From: Chloropicon primus
Taxonomy: Eukaryota > Chlorophyta > Chloropicophyceae > Chloropicales > Chloropicaceae
Length of the DNA stretch: 64,000 nucleotides
Assembly (NCBI GenBank): GCA_023205875.1
Contig: CP060763.1
Span: forward strand, 620,001-684,000
Reading direction: 5' to 3'
In this document: positions 29,822 to 37,829 of the stretch, piece after piece
Numbering within the stretch: the stretch's first letter is position 1
How the letters are laid out: every line of letters starts with the position of its first letter
The notes under the pieces: model-generated
What the model saw: only the letters and a program-made list of their open reading frames with translations
Databases searched by the model: none
Told to the model about the DNA's origin: nothing
Made by a program: the position numbers and the translations under genes

Positions 29822-31771
29822 ATGAAGGCCAAGGGGCCCTTGGTTCCAGGAGGACCCTCCACGGCCGCGAGGAGGCTGGACCTGGACCTGGGAGAGACGT
29901 GCTCGGACTCTCGCAAGCTGAATGGGATGATAAGCGAGAACATCGACTTGCTTCGGAGACTCTTCGGGGACACGATGGAGAGTCTGTACCAGGAGGAGTT
30001 CGGGAAGCGCTACCGGGAGGACGAGGCTGGGCCGGCGAATAATGCGTGGGAACTGGGCGCCGCGAAGGCCAAGGTCTTGGGGGACCGGGTCGGAGAGCTG
30101 AGGAGGCAGCTGGAAGCGAAGCAGAGGGAGACTGAGGAGCTCAAGGCGACTTACGAGAGGCGTGAGAGGGAAGCTCGTGCCAATGAGTACAGGTACGGCG
30201 CCCTGTGCTCCGATTTTGCGCAGAACCCTGACCACAAGATGGAGCACCTGACCTTGATGGACAAGTTCAACGACCTGAGCTCGGCCGTGAGGCAAGCCAA
30301 CGAGACGAACGAGGACTTGAAGGCCAAGATAGCGCTGAGGGAGCAAGTCCTGCAGGACGCGGACCGCATCAACAGCGTGGTGGGGACCCTGGAGGAGGAG
30401 GAGCCGTCGACAAGCGTCGGGGCGGGCGGTGGTGGCGGAATCGTTGGGGCGCCCCACCACTCGCCCAGCAAGAGGGCGTCGTCGTCCTCCTTGTCGTCGT
30501 CGCTGTCGTCCAAGGGGAAGGACGGCGAGGAGTTTTACTTCTACGCGGACTCGGCCGCGACCGCCCTTGAGATGGAGCGGCTTCGGCTGATGATGAGGAA
30601 CGTCGGGAAGAGGCTGCAGGAGGCCGAGGAGGAGAGGCAGACCGTCAGCAAGGCGACGGCCATGCTGAACATGCAGCTGGACAGGGCCGAGCAGGCGAAG
30701 AGGAAAGTGCTTGTCGAGATCGCTTTGGCCCAAAAGAACGACAGCGTGCCGCCAGCCAAAGCGGGCGGCGGGCCCGGCGGATCGAACTACCTTGAGATTC
30801 CTGACCTGGATGCCATGAAGGCCGAGGCAGACAAGAGGGAGGAGGTTCGCATGGAAGCCCTTCGCGCCCAGCTCGCAAAGCGCCAGCAGCAGCGGGAGGA
30901 CGCGGTGCGGAAGGCCAAGGAACTCAAGGAGTCGCTCCGGCTGGAGCAAGAGAAGAGGGCCAAGGAGGCCGAGCAGCTGAAGAGGGCGGAGGAGGAAAAG
31001 CAGAAAGAGCTGTGGAGGGAGAGGGAGAAGAGGGAGGAGGAGATCAAGAGACACGAGAAAATGGAAAAGGATCTGCGAGAGAAGGACAAGGAAGTGCGGA
31101 GGCTGAAAGAGCAGAGGATCAAGGAGCTGCAGGGCGGTGGGTTCGGGCACGACGACCACGCGAAGGAGGAAGTTCTGAGAACGTTCGTGGAGTCTCTGTC
31201 GCCGGAGAAGGACGTCTTGCTGTCCACCCCCGAGAGGGAGAGGACACTGGTGTCCGTGTCGCCAGACAGCGACTTTGCCTTCCCGGCGACCGTGCACAAG
31301 GAGCAGCTCGATACGGCTAGCTCGAAGAGAACGGGCAGCGAGTACTTCTCAGCGGAGGTGGCTAGCTCGGTGCCCTCGTCGGCTTACCAAAGCGTGAGGC
31401 GACGCAGCGGGTCCGCCACTGGCACCCCGATGTCAGAGATTCACATCGAGGGCATCCAAACGGATTTGGCGAACCGAATCTTGAGCAAAACGGACGGAAT
31501 GATGGGCGACTCGCCCAGCTTCTCCGGGTCGCCCAGGCAAGAGACCCCAAGCAAACGCCTGAAGCTCAAGGTCTCCCCGATCACAAGGATGAGGGTTCCA
31601 AAGAGCCTCACCCAAGACGAGATCTTGGCGCGGTTGGAAGAGATAGAGCTGAGGAGATCCAGCGCCTTCGAGAGCCTGTCCACGAAGGACGTCCACCTGA
31701 TAGCGGAGGAGGAACTCGAGGAGAAGGTGCTCAGGAGAAGGCTTAAGAAGTTGCAGAGAAGGGAGAGGTGA
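29822..31771 (+). CDS. Long coiled-coil protein of unknown function
   Basis: 649 residues from ATG 29822 (745 from ATG 29534). I do not recognise the family. Visible parts, in order: a helical head (MISENIDLLRRLFGDTMESL); a coiled coil interrupted by a Gly- and Ser-rich linker; a second, very highly charged Arg/Glu/Lys coiled coil (around 340-450 in the short form); a Ser/Pro-rich region with phospho-site-like SP and TP motifs (SPSFSGSPRQETPSKR); and a C-terminal short coiled coil ending KKLQRRER. This is the composition of cytoskeleton or centrosome scaffolds, but nothing shows the location. The shorter start was chosen because upstream codons translate the octamer repeat and lack coil character. 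AATAAA follows at about 31779. Confidence 0.7.
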   Translation: MKAKGPLVPGGPSTAARRLDLDLGETCSDSRKLNGMISENIDLLRRLFGDTMESLYQEEFGKRYREDEAGPANNAWELGAAKAKVLGDRVGELRRQLEAKQRETEELKATYERREREARANEYRYGALCSDFAQNPDHKMEHLTLMDKFNDLSSAVRQANETNEDLKAKIALREQVLQDADRINSVVGTLEEEEPSTSVGAGGGGGIVGAPHHSPSKRASSSSLSSSLSSKGKDGEEFYFYADSAATALEMERLRLMMRNVGKRLQEAEEERQTVSKATAMLNMQLDRAEQAKRKVLVEIALAQKNDSVPPAKAGGGPGGSNYLEIPDLDAMKAEADKREEVRMEALRAQLAKRQQQREDAVRKAKELKESLRLEQEKRAKEAEQLKRAEEEKQKELWREREKREEEIKRHEKMEKDLREKDKEVRRLKEQRIKELQGGGFGHDDHAKEEVLRTFVESLSPEKDVLLSTPERERTLVSVSPDSDFAFPATVHKEQLDTASSKRTGSEYFSAEVASSVPSSAYQSVRRRSGSATGTPMSEIHIEGIQTDLANRILSKTDGMMGDSPSFSGSPRQETPSKRLKLKVSPITRMRVPKSLTQDEILARLEEIELRRSSAFESLSTKDVHLIAEEELEEKVLRRRLKKLQRRER

Positions 31772-31839
31772 AGGAAATAAAAACATAATGAGCAATTGAG
31801 GTGGTGGTGACTTTTCGTTGTCAAACTCTTGTTACTGCT

Positions 31840-31852
31840 TTACACTTTTACA
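31840..31852 (-). terminator. Twin TGTAA poly(A) signals, GCP4
   Basis: TTACA occurs at 31840-31844 and 31848-31852 on +, that is, TGTAA twice on the minus strand 10-20 nt past the GCP4 stop. Confidence 0.5.
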
Positions 31853-31861
31853 CTAATCAAA

Positions 31862-33946
31862 TCACAAAGTAGTATTCAGCTGGCTCTCGAGCGCGAGTTT
31901 GCTGCACCAGTCATTGTAATTGAGGCGAGCCAGGAACTGGTGCAAGTGGGGGGCTCTGCTTGATATCGAGAGCTTGGTGCTCTTGAGGACGGTGAAGAGC
32001 ATGCCCGCCCGCCTCTGGAAGTCGTCCTGGAACCGAGAGAAGAGAGGCAGGCTCTCCAGAGGAGACTCGCTATCGAGCTGGGCGTACACGCTTCTCGCAT
32101 ACTTCAAGCACAGCTTGATAATTCCATCCAGCATGCTGGTGATGCTGGTGATATCAAGGAAGCTCTGAGTGATCAGGACGCTGGTGAACCGTCCCAGGGC
32201 ATTCTCCAGGTCAAGGAAGTTCTCCGCCGATGCGATTTGCTGCTGCAGGACAGCGTACTGCGCTTCGATGACGTCCACTTGAACGTACACCTGGTAGTTG
32301 CAAAGCAGGTGGACCATCTGGTGCCTCAAGTGCCAGACCTGGGGACTGTTGGAGAAATGGGAGTGGTGTTCAGACCGCATGGCGATCCTCCTCAGTGTTG
32401 TCCACACGTCGTCCAGCTCGACGTTCACCCTCCTCAGCCGCCACAGGAACTGAAACATGTGGTGGTACTTGCCCAGGACCTCGGACGTCAGAATGAGGCC
32501 CAGCGGCCACGAGACTTTGTACCTCAGGCACATGTTGTCCCACTCATCACACGACGGCAAGTGAATCTTCTTTGCGCCGTCCCTCTTGGCTTCCCCCCCA
32601 GGCGCCGAGGGCTTGCTGAAGCGGAGGGAGACGTTGCCCAGAAGAGGGTCTGCCTCGCACCCAGTCATCTGGGCCGTCTGGTTGAGAATGGTCGCCATCT
32701 CCGAGTCTGCCGTGGATGGGTTGGGCGGCTTCTGCATCAAGGACCTCGCTTCGGTGAGGAACACCTGGTGGAAGTTTCCCCTCTCCATCAGAAAGTAGTC
32801 CTTGAGCGCCTGCAGATGCTTTGGGAGCTCTGCATGGATCACCACGAGCTGCCACATGTGAGAGGCGACTTCCTTGCGAAAGTAGTCGATCACCCCGTCG
32901 AACGCAGGCTTGGAGAACTCGCCCTCCTGGCGAAGGGCCTCCAATCGGCCGAGCATCTGAAAGTTGTCAGAGTGCAAGTTCCTCTGCCCCTGCCTCGCGC
33001 TCGCCCCTTTTGCCGTGGTCACCCTTTCAAGCCTCCTCCAGTTGTTGCGGAAGTGGCTCAGGATGCGCTGGGACTTGCCGATGAAAAGGATGGTCTCGGC
33101 CGTGTCTCGCGATACGTGCATGGGCAGGCTCCCTTCGTGGATCTCAAAACCGCCGTGCCACTCTTGCGTTGACACCTTCTCGAGGTCCCCCTCCCCCTCC
33201 TCTCCCACCACGATCACAGCGCCGGAGGAGGCCGGGTCCGTCGTCCTTCGAATGAAGAACTCCCCCTCCCTGTCCAAGAGCCTGCCGTAGACCAGCCAGG
33301 CTCCCAGCTGCTTGTACAGCACTTCGTACATGTAGTTCACAACAATTTTCATGGTCTCCTCCATGCATGGTATCCCGCAGACCAAGAAGCTCTCGCAATA
33401 CCGCAAGAGCTCGCACCCCCGGACGTCCTCCTTGGACACTTTGCAAACCAACCTGTGGAGCCTGCTGAGGAGCACTTGGTACTGGCAGAATTCGCTCTGG
33501 AGCTCGGTCAACGGGAGGCAATCCCCGTCGCTGTTCAACCTCCTCTCCACCCTGACGACGTCCTGCCTGTACCGTCCGAGGACCTTGACGAGGCCAAAGG
33601 CGAAGGCACGCCTGTACGCGCCACTCCTTCCCACCGCCCCCGCTGCTGCCCCCTCCCCCAAAACCCCGCTCGCCCCAGGCTGGCTCTCCACCGTGGCGAA
33701 CCTCGACACCTCGCGATAGTGAAACGCCGTCTTCACGAGCTCGTTCACCACCTGCTTCTCCCCAAGAGCAAGGACCTCTCCGCGAGCCGTGTCCTCCTCG
33801 AGCCTGAGCGGGCACGGCTCCGGCTCCAGTGGACGGTACCCCTGGCCCGTCGTCCAAGACACGAACACGTCCTTCTCTCCGCCACCGAACACCTCCCCCG
33901 CGTGACCACCAAGGGCGCAAACCACCTCGTTCACCAATGCCACCAT
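31862..33946 (-). CDS. GCP4: Gamma-tubulin complex component 4 (GCP4)
   Basis: 694 residues, close to human GCP4 (667). The N-terminus (MVALVNEVVCALGGHAGEVF) matches the GCP4 start, where the GRIP1 domain begins at once without the long leader seen in GCP2, 3, 5 and 6. GRIP1 continues with LVYGRLLDREGEFFIRR. GRIP2 has SWPLGLILTSEVLGKYHHMF (gamma-tubulin-binding region) and ends near LHQFLARLNYNDW. GCP4 fills one spoke of the gamma-tubulin ring complex that nucleates microtubules. Element B lies 60-120 nt upstream. GCP5 is encoded about 4 kb to the right. Confidence 0.92.
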   Translation of the reverse strand: MVALVNEVVCALGGHAGEVFGGGEKDVFVSWTTGQGYRPLEPEPCPLRLEEDTARGEVLALGEKQVVNELVKTAFHYREVSRFATVESQPGASGVLGEGAAAGAVGRSGAYRRAFAFGLVKVLGRYRQDVVRVERRLNSDGDCLPLTELQSEFCQYQVLLSRLHRLVCKVSKEDVRGCELLRYCESFLVCGIPCMEETMKIVVNYMYEVLYKQLGAWLVYGRLLDREGEFFIRRTTDPASSGAVIVVGEEGEGDLEKVSTQEWHGGFEIHEGSLPMHVSRDTAETILFIGKSQRILSHFRNNWRRLERVTTAKGASARQGQRNLHSDNFQMLGRLEALRQEGEFSKPAFDGVIDYFRKEVASHMWQLVVIHAELPKHLQALKDYFLMERGNFHQVFLTEARSLMQKPPNPSTADSEMATILNQTAQMTGCEADPLLGNVSLRFSKPSAPGGEAKRDGAKKIHLPSCDEWDNMCLRYKVSWPLGLILTSEVLGKYHHMFQFLWRLRRVNVELDDVWTTLRRIAMRSEHHSHFSNSPQVWHLRHQMVHLLCNYQVYVQVDVIEAQYAVLQQQIASAENFLDLENALGRFTSVLITQSFLDITSITSMLDGIIKLCLKYARSVYAQLDSESPLESLPLFSRFQDDFQRRAGMLFTVLKSTKLSISSRAPHLHQFLARLNYNDWCSKLALESQLNTTL

Positions 33947-34620
33947 CGCGCTGCCTCCCCTGCCCGTCTGTCGAGTGACTCTCTCTCGTTTCGCGTCCTC
34001 AAATCCTCACCAGAGCGCCGTTTCTTTCGTTCGAGGGCTCTTCGGAAAGGCAAAGAGACGAAGAATCTTTTAACGCTCCTCTCTTCCACCCTCTCCTCCC
34101 CCTCCTCGTCCCTTCCTCCCTCTTTCTCTCCGTTCGTCCTCCCCGGAGCGAACTCGAAAAGAACTCCGAAAACTGGCGCGAACTCCCGGGGGAAGGGATC
34201 CCATAGACAAGGCAGAAGACCAGGAGCGGCCAAGGCAGAGGAGGTGGACAGGTTCGTGTCCGTGACGAGCGTCCCCGGAGGAGGAAGGCAGGACACGTTA
34301 TCGCCCGGTGGTCCAAGACAAAGGTGGGAGTGGCTTGTGTCTCTTATCCAGGAGAGGACGAAGCGGGAGAGGGGGGAACCTGGTGCTCGCGACGAAGGGG
34401 GGGGGAGCCGAGGAGGGGGACAGGCAGGGCACGGGCAGGTGATCTGGTGCAAGGCCGAGGCTTTGCCACGACCAGGACGCCTTTCATCGACGCACGGGGC
34501 TTAGCCGCCTGATCCGTCAGGCGAGGAGCTGTTGTGATGGAAAGAACTGTCGAATAGAACACGCTCTTGAGAAACGAAACGCTTGGACTGGTTGCAACCT
34601 CTTCTCGAAGCTCGAAGAAG
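33947..34620. promoter_or_regulatory. Divergent promoter region, GCP4 / AGC kinase
   Basis: 674 bp, no gene supported. Element B copy B4 lies at 34005-34070 in minus orientation, pointing at GCP4. It keeps the sequence pattern (TTTC...CTCGAACGAAAG...GGCGCTCTGGTGAGGA) but its outer stem pairs only in part. Confidence 0.5.
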
Positions 34621-35859
34621 ATGAAGCTGACGAGTTGGCTGGCGGTCGCCTTGTGCGCTCTGGGGTGCGGTTTGGCCGCGCCTCTCTTGGAAGAGTTGAG
34701 TCCGGAGGCGAGGTACAGGGCAGCTGCTGCGCTCGGGTGCCTGGTGGTGGCCACACTCGCGTACTACGAGGGGGAGAGGTGGCTCGGGCAGGACTCGGGC
34801 GAGGGCGAGGAGGGAAGCAAAGTGCCGCAGGACCTGGGGGAGTTCATTGTGCGGGAGGAGGAGAAGTCGGACACCCCTGGGGACATTGACGGTTACGAGA
34901 ACGTGTACGACGTGAAGTCTGGAGGTTTCTCGCGGGTGAAGCAGGTCCGGCGGACGACGACAAAGGAGGTCTATGCCCTCAAGCTTACGAACATCCACAG
35001 GGCCTTTGACGAGGGCCAGGTCAGCCACACGCTGAATGAGAAGGAGATCTTGTCGTCCGTGGACCACCCGTTCATCGTGAAGCTGTACACGACCTTCAAG
35101 GACACGAACTACGTTTACTTTCTCCTCGAGTTTGTCGGAGGGGGGGAGCTCTTCGACGTGATCAAGAAGGAGAAGAAACTCAAGGTCGAGGCAGCAAAGT
35201 TCTACGCCGCGAACGTGATCGCTGCCCTTGAGTATCTCCACGGCAAGAAAATTGCCTTCAGGGATCTCAAGTCAGAGAACTTGCTGCTGGACAGGCAGGG
35301 CTACCTGAAAGTGATCGATTTCGGCATGTCGAGGTTTGTTCACGACAAGTGCCACACCTTTGCTGGGACTTTGGACTATGTCTCGCCAGAGTTGCTGTCG
35401 ATGGACCCTTACACGGAGCACGTGGATTGGTGGGCACTGGGGTGCTTGGTGTACGAGATGCTCACCGGCTCGACTCCATTCAAAGGCACGGAGGAGGAGA
35501 GACTGGAAGCCATGCGAGCCCACTCGATTCGTTTTGAGGACGACTTCGATCCTGTGGCGAGAGACCTCGTCGAGAGGCTCCTCCACCCCAAGTATTCCAA
35601 GAGGTTGGGAACGGGCAGCAACGCGGGAGTCCAGATAAGGAGTCACCCGTGGTTCAAGGGGTTTGATTGGGCTGCTCTGATGAAACGTCAGATGGATGCC
35701 CCAAAATTCGATAGCGGCATGCCGAAGCTCAGCTTGATCACTCCGAAGAAGCTTGTCACACGGTCGCTTTCTGTTCGCGCTGCAGTGGAGGCCGAACCAC
35801 CAGAGAGCCCTCGGACATACAGTCCGACCGCAATCGACACGTTCTTCAAGGGGTTCTAG
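34621..35859 (+). CDS. AGC-family protein kinase with N-terminal membrane anchor
   Basis: 412 residues. The first 49 residues hold two hydrophobic segments (LAVALCALGCGLA and AAAALGCLVVATLA), read as a signal peptide or anchor plus one transmembrane helix. A PKA-like kinase domain follows (about 92-350): Lys121 in YALK, catalytic loop FRDLKSEN (Asp215, Asn220), DFG at 233-235, activation-loop Thr246 in HTFAGT at the PKA Thr197 position, and SPE in place of APE. The protein ends FFKGF, an FxxF hydrophobic motif right at the C-terminus as in PKA. The glycine-rich loop is KSGGFSRV, so two of three glycines are replaced. Catalysis is probable since Lys, Asp and DFG are intact. A soluble PKA-type kinase with a membrane anchor is uncommon. 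Confidence 0.88.
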   Translation: MKLTSWLAVALCALGCGLAAPLLEELSPEARYRAAAALGCLVVATLAYYEGERWLGQDSGEGEEGSKVPQDLGEFIVREEEKSDTPGDIDGYENVYDVKSGGFSRVKQVRRTTTKEVYALKLTNIHRAFDEGQVSHTLNEKEILSSVDHPFIVKLYTTFKDTNYVYFLLEFVGGGELFDVIKKEKKLKVEAAKFYAANVIAALEYLHGKKIAFRDLKSENLLLDRQGYLKVIDFGMSRFVHDKCHTFAGTLDYVSPELLSMDPYTEHVDWWALGCLVYEMLTGSTPFKGTEEERLEAMRAHSIRFEDDFDPVARDLVERLLHPKYSKRLGTGSNAGVQIRSHPWFKGFDWAALMKRQMDAPKFDSGMPKLSLITPKKLVTRSLSVRAAVEAEPPESPRTYSPTAIDTFFKGF

Positions 35860-35883
35860 GTTTGTCAAGGCCTTTCAGGGGAG

Positions 35884-35914
35884 AGCTGCCAGCGACGCAA
35901 AAGCGTTGGCAGCT
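35884..35914. terminator. Perfect hairpin in the convergent 3' gap
   Basis: AGCTGCCA (35884-35891) pairs with TGGCAGCT (35907-35914), and inside it ACGC (35895-35898) pairs with GCGT (35903-35906) around an AAAA loop, leaving a 3-nt bulge; T4 follows. It sits 25 nt after the AGC kinase stop and 17 nt before the stop of the convergent gene, so both 3' UTRs would carry it. Confidence 0.5.
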
Positions 35915-35930
35915 TTTGTACATTTCCATA

Positions 35931-37586
35931 TTATAATATATTTAGAGCCGGACCCGCTTGCGTCACGCCCGACACCTCCATGGTCGCTCTGAGCGCCAGG
36001 CAGCCCTTTCTCAGCCTCGGATTCAGGCACGTTCTGCATTGCCCGCACCGCTTGGCCTTTGGCATCTTGGCCTTCGGCATTGGCTCGTGGAGACCCGCTT
36101 GCGTCACGTCCGGCACCTCCACGTCCGACACCTCCCTGGTGGCTCTGAGCGCCAGGCAGCCCTTTCTCAGCCTCGGATTCAGGCACGTTCTGCATTGCCC
36201 GCACCGCTTGGCCTTTGGCATCTTGGCCTTCGGCATTGGCTCGTGGAGACCCGCTTGCGTCACGCCCGGCACCTCCATGATGGCTCTGACAGTCAGGCAG
36301 GCCTTTCTCATCCTCGGATTCAGGCACGTTTTGCATTGCCCACATCGCTTGGCCTTTGGCATTCTCTTGTAGGAATCGATGCGGGTCCGCTTAATATAAA
36401 CGTTCCTGGGTTTCGGGCACCTCGCCTGTCCAAGGAAGTCCTTCCAGCCCCTCCATTCCTGTGAGTAGATCTTGTCAGGGTTTTCTGGAATTCCTCCTGG
36501 CATCTTGCAGTGCTTGCAATACGATGTCCACTCCTCCTTGTCCTTCAAGTCGAGCTCTCTCGCAAATTCCTTGGCCAGAAAGAAGGCCTGGTGCCTCTGG
36601 ACGGCAAGGAAGTCGCACCAACTAATCCAGTACTTGCTGTACACTTCATGGGGGTCCCGAGGCGATCCACCCTCGAGCTTGCCCTGGTCGTGCAGCCCAA
36701 GCCACGCGTGTGGGGTCTTCAGTTGAAGGCTCCTGGCGTAGTCCCTCAGGCGGAGCCAGGAGTGGAATTTCACATCCGTGTCTGGATTGATGAAGTCTTC
36801 GTAGGTGGTGAACCCCTCCTTCTTGTACACCGAACCCGGTATGGATGGAATGCAATCAGGCTTCCACTCGCTGCTCAGCCACGACTTGAGCTGGGAAACG
36901 GACGCGAACCGCATCGTCGAAGAAACGAATTTTTGGGCCGCCTCGTACGGCATCCACCTGTTTGTGAACGCCGTCTTGGCGTAGCGGCTAAGTTCAAGCT
37001 CCTCTTGAAGAAGGTCGTGCCACCTGACATCACCGTCCTCGTACGAAATCAGGTGCTTCATGGTAACGGGATTGTATTCGGTGACCGTGCCGTAGAGAAA
37101 ATGGCCTTCCCTGCTCTGCGAATTCTTTCGAAAGAACACGCCGATCGCGCCTTCGCCGCAAGGCCGCGTCCCCGCCCTTGCCCTCTTCCGGCCTCGTGCG
37201 CCACCGCCGCAGTTGTTGCAGACCACCCCGCCGATCGCGTTTGGCCGCTTGTCCTTCCCCCAAATGCAAGTTCGCGTCGTGCCGCACATGCCACACGCCA
37301 GGGACCCGCCCCCACTTCCGGCCGGCGCCTCTGCCCGCTCGTGCTTCCTCTTCCTCTCCTTCGGTGCTGCCTCCCCAGACTCTGTCTTCGACCCGCGGCT
37401 CGCCGCCTCGGACGAGGGGGCCACACCGCTCTGCTCTCGGGCCCGATGCTTCCCCTCGCACAGCTTCGATCCACGGCCGGCGCCCTCCGCGTCGCCAGCC
37501 TTCTTCAGCTGCCGCGGCCCCTCCACCACTTTCCTCCACTCGTCCGCGAGTCTGGGCTGGGGACCCCTGTGCCTCTCCTCGGACAT
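35931..37586 (-). CDS. GATA-like/Tudor/CXXC-repeat chromatin protein
   Basis: 551 residues from ATG 37586 (MSEERHRGP). In order: a basic, low-complexity N-terminus; a GATA-like finger (CGMC ... CNNC, 21-residue spacer, ANAIGG-type WGKDKRPNAIGG core); a Tudor/PWWP-like strand set (GTVTEYNPVTMKHLISYEDG); and repeats of the algal helical module ending in IPxxPDxVY...GWxDFLG (KEEWTSYCKHCKMPGGIPEN is one). At the C-terminus are three near-identical CXXC half-domains, each CGQC(K/R)TCLNPR(M/L)RK(A/G)CL. Such combinations point to a nuclear DNA or chromatin-binding factor. No direct homologue is recognised. The CXXC part is encoded by a DNA-level tandem repeat at 35951-36366. Confidence 0.75.
   Translation of the reverse strand: MSEERHRGPQPRLADEWRKVVEGPRQLKKAGDAEGAGRGSKLCEGKHRAREQSGVAPSSEAASRGSKTESGEAAPKERKRKHERAEAPAGSGGGSLACGMCGTTRTCIWGKDKRPNAIGGVVCNNCGGGARGRKRARAGTRPCGEGAIGVFFRKNSQSREGHFLYGTVTEYNPVTMKHLISYEDGDVRWHDLLQEELELSRYAKTAFTNRWMPYEAAQKFVSSTMRFASVSQLKSWLSSEWKPDCIPSIPGSVYKKEGFTTYEDFINPDTDVKFHSWLRLRDYARSLQLKTPHAWLGLHDQGKLEGGSPRDPHEVYSKYWISWCDFLAVQRHQAFFLAKEFARELDLKDKEEWTSYCKHCKMPGGIPENPDKIYSQEWRGWKDFLGQARCPKPRNVYIKRTRIDSYKRMPKAKRCGQCKTCLNPRMRKACLTVRAIMEVPGVTQAGLHEPMPKAKMPKAKRCGQCRTCLNPRLRKGCLALRATREVSDVEVPDVTQAGLHEPMPKAKMPKAKRCGQCRTCLNPRLRKGCLALRATMEVSGVTQAGPALNIL
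35951..36366. repeat. Three tandem 141-156 bp units coding CXXC half-domains
   Basis: Units start at 35951, 36092 and 36248 with the shared head GACCCGCTTGCGTCACG. Units 1 and 2 are almost identical apart from a 15-bp in-frame insertion in unit 2; unit 3 is more diverged and truncated at its end. Units are multiples of three (47 and 52 codons), so the frame is kept. Confidence 0.9.
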
Positions 37587-37790
37587 CCTCACGCCATGCG
37601 AGCGCGAGCGCGCGCGCGTGCCGAAACAAAAAAGATAAAAACTTCCAGCGGGCAAGGGATAAAGTGACCAAAGCGAGTCACCGGGCCTCCCTCGCCAAGG
37701 TGCGACCGCGCTCCTCTCTCTCTATCGGCCTCGCTCGCTGCCTCGTCAACCTCGCTCGTCGACGAGACGGGGTCGCATCGAAAACGCCCG

Positions 37791-37795
37791 TTACA
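37791..37795 (-). terminator. TGTAA poly(A) signal, GCP5
   Basis: TTACA on +, TGTAA on the minus strand, 35 nt past the GCP5 stop at 37830-37832. Confidence 0.45.
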
Positions 37796-37829
37796 GAAAT
37801 GGGAATATTTTTTTTCCTGAAAAGTCCAA

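Noticed and set aside
29633-31297. 554-codon open frame on - opposite the coiled-coil gene
   Set aside because: Leu/Pro/His-rich reverse translation of a charged coiled coil; no family signal.
36510-37667. 385-codon open frame on + opposite the CXXC protein
   Set aside because: No recognisable features; the minus frame carries Cys-pair motifs and repeats.
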